Of a stretch of 64,000 nt of DNA, positions 8,235 to 17,968 are shown in pieces. The notes below the pieces were generated by a model that searched no databases, had not been told where the DNA came from, and worked only from the letters and a program-made list of their open reading frames with translations. The first letter of the stretch is position 1. Every line of letters starts with the position of its first letter. Where the stretch lies: the NCBI RefSeq assembly GCF_019656655.1, contig NZ_BPMV01000001.1, forward strand, positions 248,001 to 312,000, given 5' to 3'. The DNA is from Tsukamurella sp. TY48. Lineage in GTDB: Bacteria; Actinomycetota; Actinomycetes; Mycobacteriales; Mycobacteriaceae. A program made the position numbers and the translations under genes.

Positions 8235-9035
8235 TCAGAACCGGAAACCGAATCGACGGGGCCGCTTCGGTTCCGGCTCAGGTTCCGGCTTCGGTTCTGG
8301 CTCCGACTCCGGCTCGTTCGCGGCGTCGGTCTCGGGTGGCGGAACGCCCTCGAACACCGGACCGTCCTCGGGAAGCGGTCGCCGCCAGTCCATGTCGATG
8401 ACCTTGATCCGATTGCCGGTATCACCGTCCCAGTCGTAGCGCAGGCCCTGCGCTTCCAGCGCGGAGGTGATCGCGGCGGCGAGGTCGTCGAAGGTCCGCT
8501 CGTAGTACGCGGACATCTTCCGGGCGTCGCCCCGGGACCGTTCGAGCTCATCGGGATCGATCGACGGTGACGGACCGAAGGATCCGTAGCCGAGGTAGAC
8601 GCCGGCCTTGCCGTAGGCGAGTTCGACCGCGTCCTGCTGGGTGAAGTAGACGTAACCCCACTCGTCACCGGTGCGCTCGTCGCCGATCTCCTCATCGGCG
8701 CAGGTCCGGCAGCAGGTGAAGTTCTGCCGGACGACGAGGCCGTGCGCCGCGATCGCCTCGCAGGCCGCGTCGAACCGCACCCAATCGCCGGGACCGTCCG
8801 ACCTGTCGAGATGGGCCTGATACTTCTCCCGTGCGGTCTGCACGATGTCACGCGCGTCCTGCGGCTCCATCCCCGCGGCCTCCATCACCCCGGCGGCGTG
8901 CTCGGCGGTGAGATAGCCGGGGTAGACGAGCATCGACGCCGCGCGGAGACGGTCCTCCGGCAGGATCCGCACCAGCGTTCCGAAGCGCAACATCTCGGGC
9001 ACGACCTGGTTCTGCTGCGCGAAGCGATTCGCCAT
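8235..9035 (-). CDS. DUF6891 domain protein with acidic/proline repeat tail
   Basis: 266 residues from ATG 9035. The middle of the protein has a cysteine cluster NFTCCRTCADEEIGDE (Cys108, 109 and 112) followed by WGYVYFTQQDAVELA and VYLGYGSFG, the signature of the DUF6891 family, whose function is unknown. The cluster could bind metal, though only three cysteines are evident. The C-terminus is a PEPEPKPEPEPEPK-type tail ending in basic RPRRFGFRF, encoded by four 12-base repeats. Confidence 0.8.
   Translation of the reverse strand: MANRFAQQNQVVPEMLRFGTLVRILPEDRLRAASMLVYPGYLTAEHAAGVMEAAGMEPQDARDIVQTAREKYQAHLDRSDGPGDWVRFDAACEAIAAHGLVVRQNFTCCRTCADEEIGDERTGDEWGYVYFTQQDAVELAYGKAGVYLGYGSFGPSPSIDPDELERSRGDARKMSAYYERTFDDLAAAITSALEAQGLRYDWDGDTGNRIKVIDMDWRRPLPEDGPVFEGVPPPETDAANEPESEPEPKPEPEPEPKRPRRFGFRF
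8269..8316 (-). repeat. Four imperfect 12-bp tandem repeats coding a Pro-Glu tail
   Basis: Units begin at 8269, 8281, 8293 and 8305; each resembles GGTTCCGGCTCA on the plus strand. Read on the minus strand they encode alternating Glu/Pro. Twelve-base units keep the frame, so copy number could vary without breaking the protein. Confidence 0.7.
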
Positions 9036-9136
9036 GCATGCACGATAACGGACACGGTATTGGCACTTTCGGATCGCCACCGCGGTCCGCCCGATCCCGA
9101 CGTGCGGGGTCGAGCACCGTGGGTAGCGTGGCCGGT

Positions 9137-9526
9137 ATGCCCGAGCAGTCGCGCCACATCAGCATCGTGATCGAGCGTCCCGCGCTGGAGGTGTACGCCT
9201 TCGCCCGGGATCCCGAGAACCTGCCGCTGTGGGCGGCGGGCCTCGCGACGGGCGTGCGGCACGACGGAGACGACCTCATCACCGACTCCCCGATGGGCGA
9301 GGTGCGCGTGCGGTTCGCGAACGACAACGAGTACGGCGTACTCGACCACGACGTGACGCTCCCCGACGGCACGGTGGTCAACAATCCGCTCCGGGTACTG
9401 CGGCACCCCGACGGGGCCGAGGTGCTGTTCACCGTGCGGCGTCTCGGTGCGAGCGATACGGACTTCGACCGCGATTGCGGCACAGTGCGATCGGATCTCG
9501 AGCGCCTGCGAGGCCTCCTGCTCTAG
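9137..9526 (+). CDS. Small SRPBCC (START-like) family protein
   Basis: 129 residues forming one SRPBCC domain: HISIVIERPALEVYAFARDP at the N-terminus, a central beta-rich region, and a C-terminal helix (DRDCGTVRSDLERLRGLLL). Family members bind hydrophobic ligands in a helix-grip cavity. Ligand and role here are unknown. It stands alone, divergent from the DUF6891 gene. Confidence 0.8.
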   Translation: MPEQSRHISIVIERPALEVYAFARDPENLPLWAAGLATGVRHDGDDLITDSPMGEVRVRFANDNEYGVLDHDVTLPDGTVVNNPLRVLRHPDGAEVLFTVRRLGASDTDFDRDCGTVRSDLERLRGLLL

Positions 9527-9614
9527 ATCAGTTCCATCGCGATAGAACGCACATTCGACTGTGCGGCAGATTCTCGAACCGGCCGGTAGATTGGAGTCAG
9601 TGAGAGGAGGGGCC

Positions 9615-11230
9615 ATGTCGAACGAGACCTGCACTGCAGCCGAATATCTCGACGCGCTCACCCTCTTCGAACAGGCCGCATTCCGCCTGGCTCAGGCGGA
9701 TCCGGTGATGCTCGACTCCCGAGCGGTCCTGGGCGCGCTCGGCCGGCTCGAAGCGGCGGCGCGCACGGTGCCGTACAGCCAGCACCTACTCGCTCAGGTC
9801 GGAGCGGAGCAGGACCTGCCCGGGCAACTGGGCTACACGGGATTGAAGGAACTGCTCGTCGACCAGCTCCATCTGGCCGGTCCAGAGGCACGGAACAGAA
9901 TCCACGGGGCACGCGATCGTGTCCCCCAGCACTCGAGATCCGTTCCGCCCGAACCGAGATACGCACTGGTTTCGGATGCGCAGCGCGCCGGAACGATCTC
10001 GGAGCGGCATGCGCTCGCGATCGAGCGGGTGTTCGCGTCTGCCGGAAGACCATGACCCCGGAGAACGCCGAGATCCTCGAGGGCATTCTGGTTGCGGCCG
10101 CGCAGGACACCACCCCGGAGGACGTCGCCAAGGTGGGCAGGCACGCCATCGACCTCATCGATCCCGACGGTGCCGAGCCCAAGGACGAGGTGATCGCCCG
10201 CGCCCGCAGCTTCCATCTGGGGCGGCAGGACGACGATCTGATGTCCGGGATCGAGGGCGCGCTGACCCCGGAGTGCCGGGCACTGCTCGACACGGTCTTC
10301 GCGAAGTTCGGCCGCCCCGGAGTGAACAACCCGGCGGATGCGGCGAATCCGGTGGACATCGGAGACGCCGATGCGGTGCGTGCAGCCGCGAGGCGTGATC
10401 ACCGCAATGTGTCGCAGCGCAATCACGATGCGCTCGTGCATGCCCTGAACATCGCGATCGGATCGGGCGCGCTGGGGCAGCACCGCGGCGTTCCCTGCGT
10501 ACCGATCATCACGCTCGGGATCGACCAGCTCGAATCCGCGACCGGGATCGCGACCACCGCCACCGGAGGCCGCCTGCCCGTGGCCGATGCGCTGCGCATG
10601 ATGGGCGCGAATCCGAAGTACGTTCTGGTCTTGGATCTCGCCTCCCGGCCGCTGTTCCTGGGCCGCGAGAAGCGCCTGGCTTCCACCGATCAGCGGATCG
10701 CGCTGTACGGATCGGACCAGGGGTGCACCGCACCGGGATGCGACGCACCCGCGACACGCTGCCAGGTGCATCACATCAACGAATGGGCCGACGGCGGCGC
10801 CACCGACATCACCACGCTGACCCTCGCGTGCGACGCCCACCACGGGAAAGTCACACCGGATACCGCCGATTTCCCGCGCGGATGGGAGACGATCACCGTG
10901 CCCGGCGGTGAGTTCGCGGGACGGACCGGCTGGCGGCGCACCACCGATCCGTCCCAGCAACACCGCGTGAACCACACGCACCGTCCCGAGGAGCTTTTCC
11001 GGCAGGCCCTCGCGCACTGGCGCCGCAGCCGCGAGCGGTATCAGAACGTGTGGCGGCGGGAAGATCTCCGCGTGCAGCACCTCCACTTCGTCGGCACGAT
11101 CCACGACGACATCGCCGCGATGCTCGACGGCCCGCACGGCCCGCCCGTGCTCGAAGCCCTTCTCGCCGAACACGATGCCGACAATGCCTGGCGACTCGGC
11201 GAGCCCGCTCAATCCGCGGTCGCGGCCTGA
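9615..11230 (+). pseudogene. DUF222/13E12-repeat HNH endonuclease gene split by a -1 frameshift
   Basis: The first frame runs 9615-10055 (146 codons, start ATG behind GAGAGGAGGGG). The second runs 10052-11230 (392 codons). Together they make a normal DUF222 protein with a C-terminal HNH nuclease domain: CTAPGCDAPATRCQVHHINE then a downstream CDAHH. The frames overlap as ATGA at 10052-10055, in the middle of the DUF222 domain, between GTISERHALAIERVFAS and MTPENAEILEGILV. Homologous proteins run straight through this point, so I read it as a net loss of one base near 10030-10050. A translationally coupled two-piece protein or a sequencing error cannot be excluded. DUF222-HNH genes are multicopy in actinobacteria and often decayed. 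Confidence 0.75.
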
Positions 11231-11243
11231 GCGCGGGTGCCGA

Positions 11244-12662
11244 TCAGTCGTCCTCGTCGACGTGCAGGTGTTCGGCGGACCAGTCCAACGAGTCGAGAGG
11301 ATCGGCCTCGCGGAGATCGGGATCGTCGGCACGGAAGCTGCGCATGCGGCCGGGTCCGGAACCACGGGTCTCGAAGCGGACGCTGAGCACGCCGTGCCCC
11401 GCCCCCTGCACCCAGCCGTGCCCGAACTCGGGGTGCCGCACATCCATACCGGTGCGCCAGCCCACGACGGCCGCCGGAACCGCGGCACCGTCGAGCACCT
11501 CGGCCGCCTCCGCAGCGGCTTCGTCGGCCTCCCCCGCTGCGGCCGGCTCGTCGCCGAACAGGGTGAACTGCTCGATGCTGCTCAGCCCGGAGAAGCCCAC
11601 CCCTACCAGGCGCAGACCGCCGATCTCCACGGGATCGAGCGCGAGGCGCTGCGCGGTGGCGGTCAACACGGCCGCATCGGTCGTGGCCGAGGGCAGCGTG
11701 GCGGACCGCGTCAGGATCGACATATCGGACCGCTTCAGTTTCAGCACCACCGTGCGCGCCCCGCGTCCATCGCGGCGCAGCCGGCGCACCGCATGCTCGG
11801 CGCTCCGGTCGATCTCGCGACGCAACGCCGCCATCGTGGTCACGTCCACCTCCAGCGTGTGCTCCGCGCTGATCGACTTCGCCTCGGTCCGCGTCTCGAT
11901 CGGGCGGTTGTCCTCGCCCCGCGCCAACCGGTGCAACGCCGGTCCCAGCGTGGCACCCAGCACCGAGACCACCTCCACCTCGCTCATCGCGGCGAACTGG
12001 CCGATGGTCTCAATCCCCAAGCGCGACAGCCGCTCCCCCGCCACCGGGCCGATGCCCCACAGCTTGCGCACGGGCAACGGATACAGCATCGCCTCCTGCG
12101 CGGCGGGCGGAATCACCGAAACCCCGTCGGGCTTGGCGAGGCCGGAGGCGATCTTGGCGGCCTGTTTGCCCGCGCCCGCGCCGACCGATGCCACCAGCCC
12201 CGTCGCGCCACGGATCCGCGCCCGCAGCTCCTCCGCGAAGGCCACCACCTCGGTCGACGAGGCCCCCACCAGCTCGGCCGGTTCGCCGAAGGCCTCGTCG
12301 AAGGACAGCGTCTCGACCACCGGGATCAGCTCGCGCACCGTCGCGAAGACGCGGCGGCTCACCACCCCGTACAGGGCTCCGCGCGGCGGCAGCACCACCG
12401 CGCTCGCCCCCACCAGCCGCCGCGCCTGATGCATCGGCATCGCCGACCGCGCGCCGAAAACACGCGCCTCGTAGGAGCATCCCGCCACCACACCGCGGCC
12501 GCCGATCCCGCCCACCAGCACGGGGCGGCCGCGCAGGGTGGGGCGGGTCAGCTGCTCACAGGACGCGAAGAAGGCGTCCATATCGAAGTGCAGCACCCAG
12601 CGGGCGCTGCTGTCCGAGGACGCTCCGGCGTCAGGCCTTGGTGAGTCGGCCCCGGACGCCAT
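11244..12662 (-). CDS. dinB: Y-family DNA polymerase IV (DinB1/DinX type)
   Basis: About 472 residues. The catalytic palm carries FDMDAFF (Asp27) and SFDEAF (Asp122, Glu123), as needed for two-metal nucleotidyl transfer. HhH and little-finger domains follow, and a C-terminal extension beyond about residue 375 is typical of actinobacterial DinB1 proteins. It performs lesion bypass and error-prone synthesis. The ATG at 12662 overlaps ileS by 32 bases; GTG 12596 (VLHFDMD) is a shorter alternative. ileS followed by dinX is the order in M. tuberculosis (Rv1536-Rv1537). No LexA box is seen in front, so transcription probably comes from the ileS side. Confidence 0.92.
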   Translation of the reverse strand: MASGADSPRPDAGASSDSSARWVLHFDMDAFFASCEQLTRPTLRGRPVLVGGIGGRGVVAGCSYEARVFGARSAMPMHQARRLVGASAVVLPPRGALYGVVSRRVFATVRELIPVVETLSFDEAFGEPAELVGASSTEVVAFAEELRARIRGATGLVASVGAGAGKQAAKIASGLAKPDGVSVIPPAAQEAMLYPLPVRKLWGIGPVAGERLSRLGIETIGQFAAMSEVEVVSVLGATLGPALHRLARGEDNRPIETRTEAKSISAEHTLEVDVTTMAALRREIDRSAEHAVRRLRRDGRGARTVVLKLKRSDMSILTRSATLPSATTDAAVLTATAQRLALDPVEIGGLRLVGVGFSGLSSIEQFTLFGDEPAAAGEADEAAAEAAEVLDGAAVPAAVVGWRTGMDVRHPEFGHGWVQGAGHGVLSVRFETRGSGPGRMRSFRADDPDLREADPLDSLDWSAEHLHVDEDD

Positions 12663-15600
12663 CGCCCAGATCCACTCCGTCGGTCACCGGACCGAACTCG
12701 AGCGACGTCGCGAGCACCTCGCCCGCAATCAGCTCGCGGTGCGCCTGCGCGGCGGCCAGATGCTCCTCGGGCACGTCGAGCACGAGCGCGATGCGATCAC
12801 TCACGTCGAGCCCGGCGGCGCGGCGCGCCTCCTGCAGCTCGCGGATGCGGTCCTTGGCCCAGCCCTCGGCCTCCAGCTCGGCGTCGACCGTGAGGTCGAG
12901 CACCACGAGGCCTGCGCCGTCGGGCAGCTCGGCGGTCGAATCGGGCGCGGCGGCCACGAGCTTGCGCGTGTACTCGCCGTCCTGGAGCTCGATCCCGGCC
13001 GCAGTCACCACCCCGTCGGACACGGTGTAGTCGCCCGACTTCACCGCCTTGATCACCGTCTGCACGTCCTTGCCCAGACGCGGCCCGGCGGCGCGTGCGT
13101 TCACCGCGATCTCGACCTTGCCGAAAGCATCGGCATCACTGGAGATCTGCACGTCCCGCACGTTCACCTCGTCGGCGATGATCGACGCGAACGGGGCCAG
13201 CTTCTCGGCGTCGCGGCCGGCGACGGTGAGCGAGTGCAGCGGCAGCCGCACGCGCAGCTTGTTCGCCTTGCGCACCGAGGAGGCGACCGAGCACACGTCC
13301 CGGACCTCGTCCATCGCCGCGACGAGGGCGGGATCGGCGGGCAGCTCGGACGCCGACGGCCAGTCGGTCAGGTGCACCGACTCGCCGCCCGTGAGACCGC
13401 GCCACATGGCCTCGGTGGCCATGGGGAGCAGCGGCGCCGCGAGCCGGCACGTGGTCTCCAGCACCGTGTACAGGGTGTCGAAGGCACCGTCGTCCGAGCC
13501 GTCCCAGAACCGTGCCCGCGAGCGACGCACGTACCAGTTGGTGAGCGCGTCCACGAACAGCCGCAGTTCCTCGCAGGCGTCGGCGATGTTGCAGGTGTCG
13601 AGCGCCTCGGTCATGGCGTCGCGGGTCTGCGCCAGCTTGGCGAGGATGTACCGGTCCAGCACGTCCTGCGAATCGGTGCGCCAGGTGGCCGGCTTCTCCG
13701 CGTACAGCTGCAGGAACGAGTAGGCGTTCCACAGCGGCAGCAGCGTCTGCCGCACGCCGTCGCGGATGCCCTGCTCGGTGACCACCAGGTTGCCGCCGCG
13801 CAGGATGGGCGAGGCCATGAGGAACCAGCGCATGGCGTCGGAGCCGTCGCGGTTGAAGACCTCGTTGACGTCCGGGTAGTTCCGCTTGGACTTGGACATC
13901 TTGAGGCCGTCGTGGCCGAGCACGATGCCGTGCGCCGCGACCGTGCGGAAGGCGGCGCTGTCGAACAGGGCCGTCGCCAGCACGTGCAGGTTGTAGAACC
14001 AGCCCTTGGTCTGCCCGTTGTACTCGACGATGAAGTCGCCAGGGAAGTGACTGTCGAACCACTCCTGGTTCTCGAACGGGTAGTGCACCTGCGCGAAGGG
14101 CATCGAGCCGGACTCGAACCAGCAGTCCAGGACCTCGGGGACGCGGCGCATGGTCGAGTTCCCGCTCGGGTCGTCGGGGTTCGGCCGGGTCAGCTCGTCG
14201 ATGTACGGGCGGTGCAGGTTGGTCGGGCGCACGCCGAAGTCGCGCTCCAGCTCGTCCAGCGAACCGTAGACGTCGACCCGCGGGTACTGCGGATCGTCGG
14301 ACACCCACACCGGGATGGGCGCACCCCAGTAGCGGTTGCGGCTGATGTTCCAGTCGCGGGCGCCCTCCACCCACTTGCCGAACTGGCCGTCGCGGATGTG
14401 GGCGGGGTTCCAGGTGATGTCCTGGTTCAGCTCCAGCATGCGCGGGATGATCTTGGTGACCTCGACGAACCACGAGGGCACGGCCATGTAGATCAGCGGC
14501 TGCCCGGAGCGCCAGGAGTGCGGGTAGCTGTGCTCGATGGTCTCGTGGCGCAGCAGCCGGCCCTTGGCCTTGAGGTCCTTGCTGATCACCGGGTTCGCCT
14601 CGAAAACCTGCAGGCCCTCGTACGGCGGCACGGCGGCGGTGAACTTGCCGCCCGGGTCCAGCGGCTGCACGACCTCGATGCCGTACTTGCCGGTGGCCAG
14701 CTCCATGTCCTCCTCGCCGAAGGCGGGCGCGAGGTGCACCACGCCGGTACCGGAGTCGGTGGTCACGTAGTCGGCGAGCAGCGTGACGTGCGCCTTGGGG
14801 TGGCCGGCGAAGAAGTCGAAGGGCGGCTCGTAGGCGGCGAACTCCAGCTCGCGCCCCTTGTAGCTCCCCTTGACCTCCGGCGTCTCCCCCAGCTCGCGGG
14901 CGTAGTGGCCCAGCCGGGCCTCGGCCAGCAGGTAGTCGTGCCCTTCGAAAGCAGAGCCTTCCTGAGCCGTCACGTGCACGTAGTCCAGGTCCGGATGCAC
15001 GGCGATGGCGAGGTTCGACGGCAGCGTCCAGGGCGTGGTGGTCCAGATCAGGGCCTCGACACCGTCGAGCGCCTCCAGCGAGGTGCCCTTGGTGCGCAAG
15101 GGCATGCCGACGGTGACCGCCGGGTCCTGGCGCATCTTGTAGGCGTCGTCCAGCTTGCTCTCCTGGTTGGAGAGCGGAGTCTGCTCGTACCAGGAGTACG
15201 GCAGCACGCGGTAGCCCTGGTAGATCAGGCCCTTGTCGTGCAACGTCTTGAACGCCCACATGACGGACTCCATGAAGTCCAGGTCGAGCGTCTTGTAGTC
15301 GTTGTCGAAGTCCACCCAGCGGGCCTGGCGGGTGACGTACTGGCGCCACTCCTCCGTGTACCGCAGCACCGAGGTGCGGCAGTAGTCGTTGAACTTCTCC
15401 ACGCCCATGGTCTCGATCTCGGACTTGTCCTTGATCCCCAGCTGGCGCTCGGCCTCGAGCTCGGCGGGCAGGCCGTGGGTGTCCCAGCCGAAGCGGCGGT
15501 CCACCTTCTTGCCGCGCATGGTCTGGTAGCGCGGGACGAGGTCCTTGACGTAGCCGGTGAGCAGGTGGCCGTAGTGCGGCAGGCCGTTGGCGAAGGGCGG

Positions 15601-15786
15601 ACCGTCGTAGAAGACGAATTCCTCGTCGTTCTCGCGGTTGGCGATGCTCTTGCGGAAGGTGTCGTTCGCCGCCCAGTAGGCGAGCACGCGCTCCTCGAGA
15701 TCGGGGAACGACGGTGCGCCGGATCGGGCGGGGGCGCCATCGTCGACCGTCATGTCGACCTGGGGATACGGGCGGCTGTTGCTCAC
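12631..15786 (-). CDS. ileS: Isoleucyl-tRNA synthetase, eukaryotic-like (IleRS2) type
   Basis: 1051 residues from GTG 15786, preceded by GAGGAG. The class I signatures are GLPHYGH at 68-74 and [10 protein letters not shown] near 626. HYGH together with [10 protein letters not shown] marks the IleRS2/eukaryotic-like branch, known for low sensitivity to mupirocin, rather than the usual bacterial HLGH/KMSKSLGN form. The protein contains the CP1 editing domain ([12 protein letters not shown]), the anticodon-binding domain and a C-terminal extension. It charges tRNA-Ile with isoleucine. The leader is a T-box, so expression should rise when uncharged tRNA-Ile accumulates. Confidence 0.97.
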   Translation of the reverse strand: MSNSRPYPQVDMTVDDGAPARSGAPSFPDLEERVLAYWAANDTFRKSIANRENDEEFVFYDGPPFANGLPHYGHLLTGYVKDLVPRYQTMRGKKVDRRFGWDTHGLPAELEAERQLGIKDKSEIETMGVEKFNDYCRTSVLRYTEEWRQYVTRQARWVDFDNDYKTLDLDFMESVMWAFKTLHDKGLIYQGYRVLPYSWYEQTPLSNQESKLDDAYKMRQDPAVTVGMPLRTKGTSLEALDGVEALIWTTTPWTLPSNLAIAVHPDLDYVHVTAQEGSAFEGHDYLLAEARLGHYARELGETPEVKGSYKGRELEFAAYEPPFDFFAGHPKAHVTLLADYVTTDSGTGVVHLAPAFGEEDMELATGKYGIEVVQPLDPGGKFTAAVPPYEGLQVFEANPVISKDLKAKGRLLRHETIEHSYPHSWRSGQPLIYMAVPSWFVEVTKIIPRMLELNQDITWNPAHIRDGQFGKWVEGARDWNISRNRYWGAPIPVWVSDDPQYPRVDVYGSLDELERDFGVRPTNLHRPYIDELTRPNPDDPSGNSTMRRVPEVLDCWFESGSMPFAQVHYPFENQEWFDSHFPGDFIVEYNGQTKGWFYNLHVLATALFDSAAFRTVAAHGIVLGHDGLKMSKSKRNYPDVNEVFNRDGSDAMRWFLMASPILRGGNLVVTEQGIRDGVRQTLLPLWNAYSFLQLYAEKPATWRTDSQDVLDRYILAKLAQTRDAMTEALDTCNIADACEELRLFVDALTNWYVRRSRARFWDGSDDGAFDTLYTVLETTCRLAAPLLPMATEAMWRGLTGGESVHLTDWPSASELPADPALVAAMDEVRDVCSVASSVRKANKLRVRLPLHSLTVAGRDAEKLAPFASIIADEVNVRDVQISSDADAFGKVEIAVNARAAGPRLGKDVQTVIKAVKSGDYTVSDGVVTAAGIELQDGEYTRKLVAAAPDSTAELPDGAGLVVLDLTVDAELEAEGWAKDRIRELQEARRAAGLDVSDRIALVLDVPEEHLAAAQAHRELIAGEVLATSLEFGPVTDGVDLGDGVRGRLTKA

Positions 15787-16000
15787 TGCAGGCTCCTCGT
15801 GCCGTGTACTACCAGCACGGGGACGACGCCGACCTGTGGTCGGCAACCGCGGTACCACCCCGCTTGCGCCCTCCCGATGTCTCGGGGCGGCGCCACTTCA
15901 CGTGGGCTGTGACGGGCCCGCCCGTCCGGTTCTACTGGGGCGTGCGCCCGTTCTTCCGGATGCTCCCCGGTGATGGCCGGATCAACGCACTATCAGGATA
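15787..16000 (-). promoter_or_regulatory. Translational T-box riboswitch (tRNA-Ile sensor) and promoter of ileS
   Basis: The minus strand from about 15990 to 15787 folds as an actinobacterial ileS T-box. A -10 element TATCCT sits at 16000-15995. The specifier region reads GGCCATCACC, with the isoleucine codon ATC at 15974-15972. The invariant T-box GGGGTGGTACCGCGG is at 15861-15847. A short stem, CGTGC pairing with GCACG, directly abuts the GAGGAG ribosome-binding site. There is no poly-U terminator, so control is presumably by exposing or masking the ribosome-binding site. That is the known mechanism of the short-stem-I T-boxes of mycobacterial ileS. Confidence 0.92.
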
Positions 16001-16003
16001 ACG

Positions 16004-16663
16004 CTACTTCTTGCCGGGTTCTTCCGGCGGCTCCCACTCGGCGCCCCACGCCCGCTCATCCTCGATCTGGGGGATCTGATCGGTCATGTCGGGGTCGTAG
16101 CGGCCGGGCGCGAACAGGCCGCGGGTGGAATCGTCGTCGGTGTCGGCGGCCGATTCGTGCGACCACTGGTCCGCGGCACCGCCTCCGACGGCGAACTGTC
16201 CGGTCGCGGTGTCGTCGGCGTCGGTGGCCGGAGCGTCGTCGTGATGCCCGAACTCCTCGTGGCCGACGGTGCCCGCCTCGCGGACGGCGTCGGCATCACC
16301 GTCGGTGATCCGGGGGACGTGCTGGGTGATCTCGGCATCGCTCTCGCCGCCGATGAGCCCGCCCTGCGGTTCGACGGCGGGTTTCGCGGCGAGACCGGAG
16401 GGCCGATCGTCCGGCTCCCCGGCGGAATCGTCCTTCGGCTCGTCGCCCGGCGACCACCCGGGCTCGTCCTCGTCGCCGAGCTTCTTCGCGACGTTCTTAT
16501 CGCGATCGGCGCGGCGGTAGGTCAGGACGTCGACGAGCAGCAGGACGACGCCGATGACCGAGACGACCACACACGCGATGGCGAGCCAGAGATTGGCCGT
16601 GACCAGGGCGACGATCAGCAGGACGAACCCGACGATCGTCGCCCCCAGCGCGGCTAACAGCAT
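16004..16663 (-). CDS. Two-helix membrane protein with long acidic cytoplasmic tail (Rv2144c position)
   Basis: 219 residues. Two adjacent transmembrane segments (about 5-24 and 29-48) are followed by YRRADRDKN and a roughly 160-residue acidic tail rich in Asp, Glu, Gly and Pro, probably disordered. It occupies the place of M. tuberculosis Rv2144c beside wag31. The tail recalls other divisome-associated scaffold proteins, but no domain is recognised. A role in polar growth or division is inferred only from location. Confidence 0.78.
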   Translation of the reverse strand: MLLAALGATIVGFVLLIVALVTANLWLAIACVVVSVIGVVLLLVDVLTYRRADRDKNVAKKLGDEDEPGWSPGDEPKDDSAGEPDDRPSGLAAKPAVEPQGGLIGGESDAEITQHVPRITDGDADAVREAGTVGHEEFGHHDDAPATDADDTATGQFAVGGGAADQWSHESAADTDDDSTRGLFAPGRYDPDMTDQIPQIEDERAWGAEWEPPEEPGKK

Positions 16664-16690
16664 CCGTTATCGCCCCTCGGGTCGGTGCGA

Positions 16691-17488
16691 CTACTTGAAC
16701 GAGGGGTTGCCGCCCGAGCTGTTGCCCGGATCGTTGAAATCGCCACCGCGGCCCTGAGCGTGGTCGACCGGCGCAGCGGAGCGCAGCGACTGCAGCTCCT
16801 CCAGCTGGCCCTCGAGGTAGGTCTTGAGGCGGGTGCGGTACTCGCGCTCGTAGGTCTTGAGCTGCTCGATCCGACCCTCCAGCACCGTGCGCTGCTGGTT
16901 GATGGTGGTCATGATGTCGGTGTGCTTCTGCTCGGCCTCGGCCTGCAGGGCATCCGAACGCTCCTGCGCCTGGCGCAGCTGGTTCTCCGAGCGGGTCTGC
17001 GCATCCGCGAGCAGCGCATCCGACCGCTGGCGGGCGTCGGAGACCATCGACTCCGACTTCTGCCGGGCGTCGGTGACCATCGCCTCGGACTGCGAACGCG
17101 CGTCCGAGACGAGCTTCTCGGCCTCGGAGCGCGAGTTGTTGGTCAGACGATCAGCGGTGTCCTGCGCCAGGGCGAGCACGCGGGCGGCGCGGAGGTTGGC
17201 CTCCTCGTCGTTCGCGGGCGCCGCTTCCTGGACGGCGGGAGCGTTCGGCGATGCGAACGCGACGGTGCTGCCGGCCGACGGCTGGCCGCCACCGGCACGC
17301 GCATCGGCCAGCTCGCGCTCGAGCTCGGCGTTGCGCTGCTGCAGGTCGTTGTTCTCCTCGGTCAGCCGAGCCAGCTCGGTCTCGACCAGATCGAGGAACT
17401 GATCCACCTCGTCCTCGTTGTAGCCGCGCTTGCCAATCGGCGGCTTACTGAACGCAACGTTGCGCACATCGGCGGGTGTCAGCTTCAT
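16691..17488 (-). CDS. wag31: Wag31/DivIVA polar growth scaffold
   Basis: 265 residues from ATG 17488, with GAGGGG upstream. The N-terminal DivIVA lipid-binding domain ([20 protein letters not shown], then [16 protein letters not shown]) is followed by a coiled coil, an Ala/Pro/Ser-rich linker at about 88-118, and a long C-terminal coiled coil with repeated [19 protein letters not shown]-type heptads. It senses negative membrane curvature at the poles and directs the elongation machinery in mycolic-acid bacteria; in mycobacteria it is phosphorylated by PASTA-type kinases. It is last in the division cluster and has its own promoter region. Confidence 0.97.
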   Translation of the reverse strand: MKLTPADVRNVAFSKPPIGKRGYNEDEVDQFLDLVETELARLTEENNDLQQRNAELERELADARAGGGQPSAGSTVAFASPNAPAVQEAAPANDEEANLRAARVLALAQDTADRLTNNSRSEAEKLVSDARSQSEAMVTDARQKSESMVSDARQRSDALLADAQTRSENQLRQAQERSDALQAEAEQKHTDIMTTINQQRTVLEGRIEQLKTYEREYRTRLKTYLEGQLEELQSLRSAAPVDHAQGRGGDFNDPGNSSGGNPSFK

Positions 17489-17523
17489 AGGTCGTTTCCC
17501 CTCAAATCGGCTGCTCGACAGAT

Positions 17524-17549
17524 CCCAAGTCACTTGGGCCAACACTGTA
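17524..17549 (-). promoter_or_regulatory. wag31 promoter with a perfect 15-bp palindrome
   Basis: TACAGT (17549-17544) fits a -10 element. Immediately downstream, CCCAAGT-C-ACTTGGG (17524-17538) is a perfect palindrome with a one-base centre, at the expected transcription start and 36 bases before the wag31 ATG. No regulator is known to me for this sequence. Confidence 0.45.
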
Positions 17550-17593
17550 ACTGGTGCACATCCTGTCACACCAGACCCGTTTGTTCCTCATCA

Positions 17594-17628
17594 CCCGGAA
17601 TTCGGCGAGGAAATGACTGAATTCCGGG
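17594..17628. terminator. Stem-loop between yggT and wag31
   Basis: Perfect 10-bp arms CCCGGAATTC (17594-17603) and GAATTCCGGG (17619-17628) around a 15-base loop, just downstream of the yggT stop. It lacks a T-run, so it may be a Rho-assisted terminator, an attenuator or an mRNA-stability stem. Confidence 0.5.
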
Positions 17629-17646
17629 GACGTAGGGCCAGGTCAT

Positions 17647-17946
17647 TCACGATGACGATGCAGCTGCAAGCTGAATCAGGTATCGCAGGACGGCGAGCAG
17701 GATGAACAACACCAGGTACGACAGGTCCAATTGGATCTGACCGAGCTTCAGCGGCGGTATGAACTTGCGCAGCAGTTTCAGCGGCGGATCCGTCACGGAG
17801 AAGATCGCCTCGAGCAGCACCGCGACGATGCCGGTCGGGTTCCAGTCCCGCGCGAACGACTTCACCACTTCGATCACCAAGCGGACGATCAGAAGGAAGG
17901 TGTAGACGCCCAGCAGGGCGTACAGGGTCAGCCAGATAGCTTGCAC
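17647..17946 (-). CDS. YggT-family membrane protein
   Basis: 99 residues with two YggT-type hydrophobic regions (about 5-27 and 73-95) flanking the conserved loop ARDWNPTGIVAVLLEAIFSV and TDPPLKLLRKFIPP. It is the equivalent of Rv2146c, always found between sepF and wag31 in this group. The precise function is unknown; the position implies a role in septal or polar membrane organisation. Confidence 0.9.
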   Translation of the reverse strand: MQAIWLTLYALLGVYTFLLIVRLVIEVVKSFARDWNPTGIVAVLLEAIFSVTDPPLKLLRKFIPPLKLGQIQLDLSYLVLFILLAVLRYLIQLAAASSS

Positions 17947-17968
17947 GAATACAGTCTGCCCGAATCCG

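Noticed and set aside
10052-11230. Second half of the DUF222/HNH gene as an independent intact gene
   Set aside because: It starts in the middle of the DUF222 domain with no ribosome-binding site, and the first half supplies the missing N-terminus; treated as one broken gene.
12538-15912. Very long plus-strand open frame of about 1120 codons
   Set aside because: Antisense to ileS and dinB; its translation is a low-complexity His/Arg/Gly/Val product expected from high-GC antisense sequence, with no family match.
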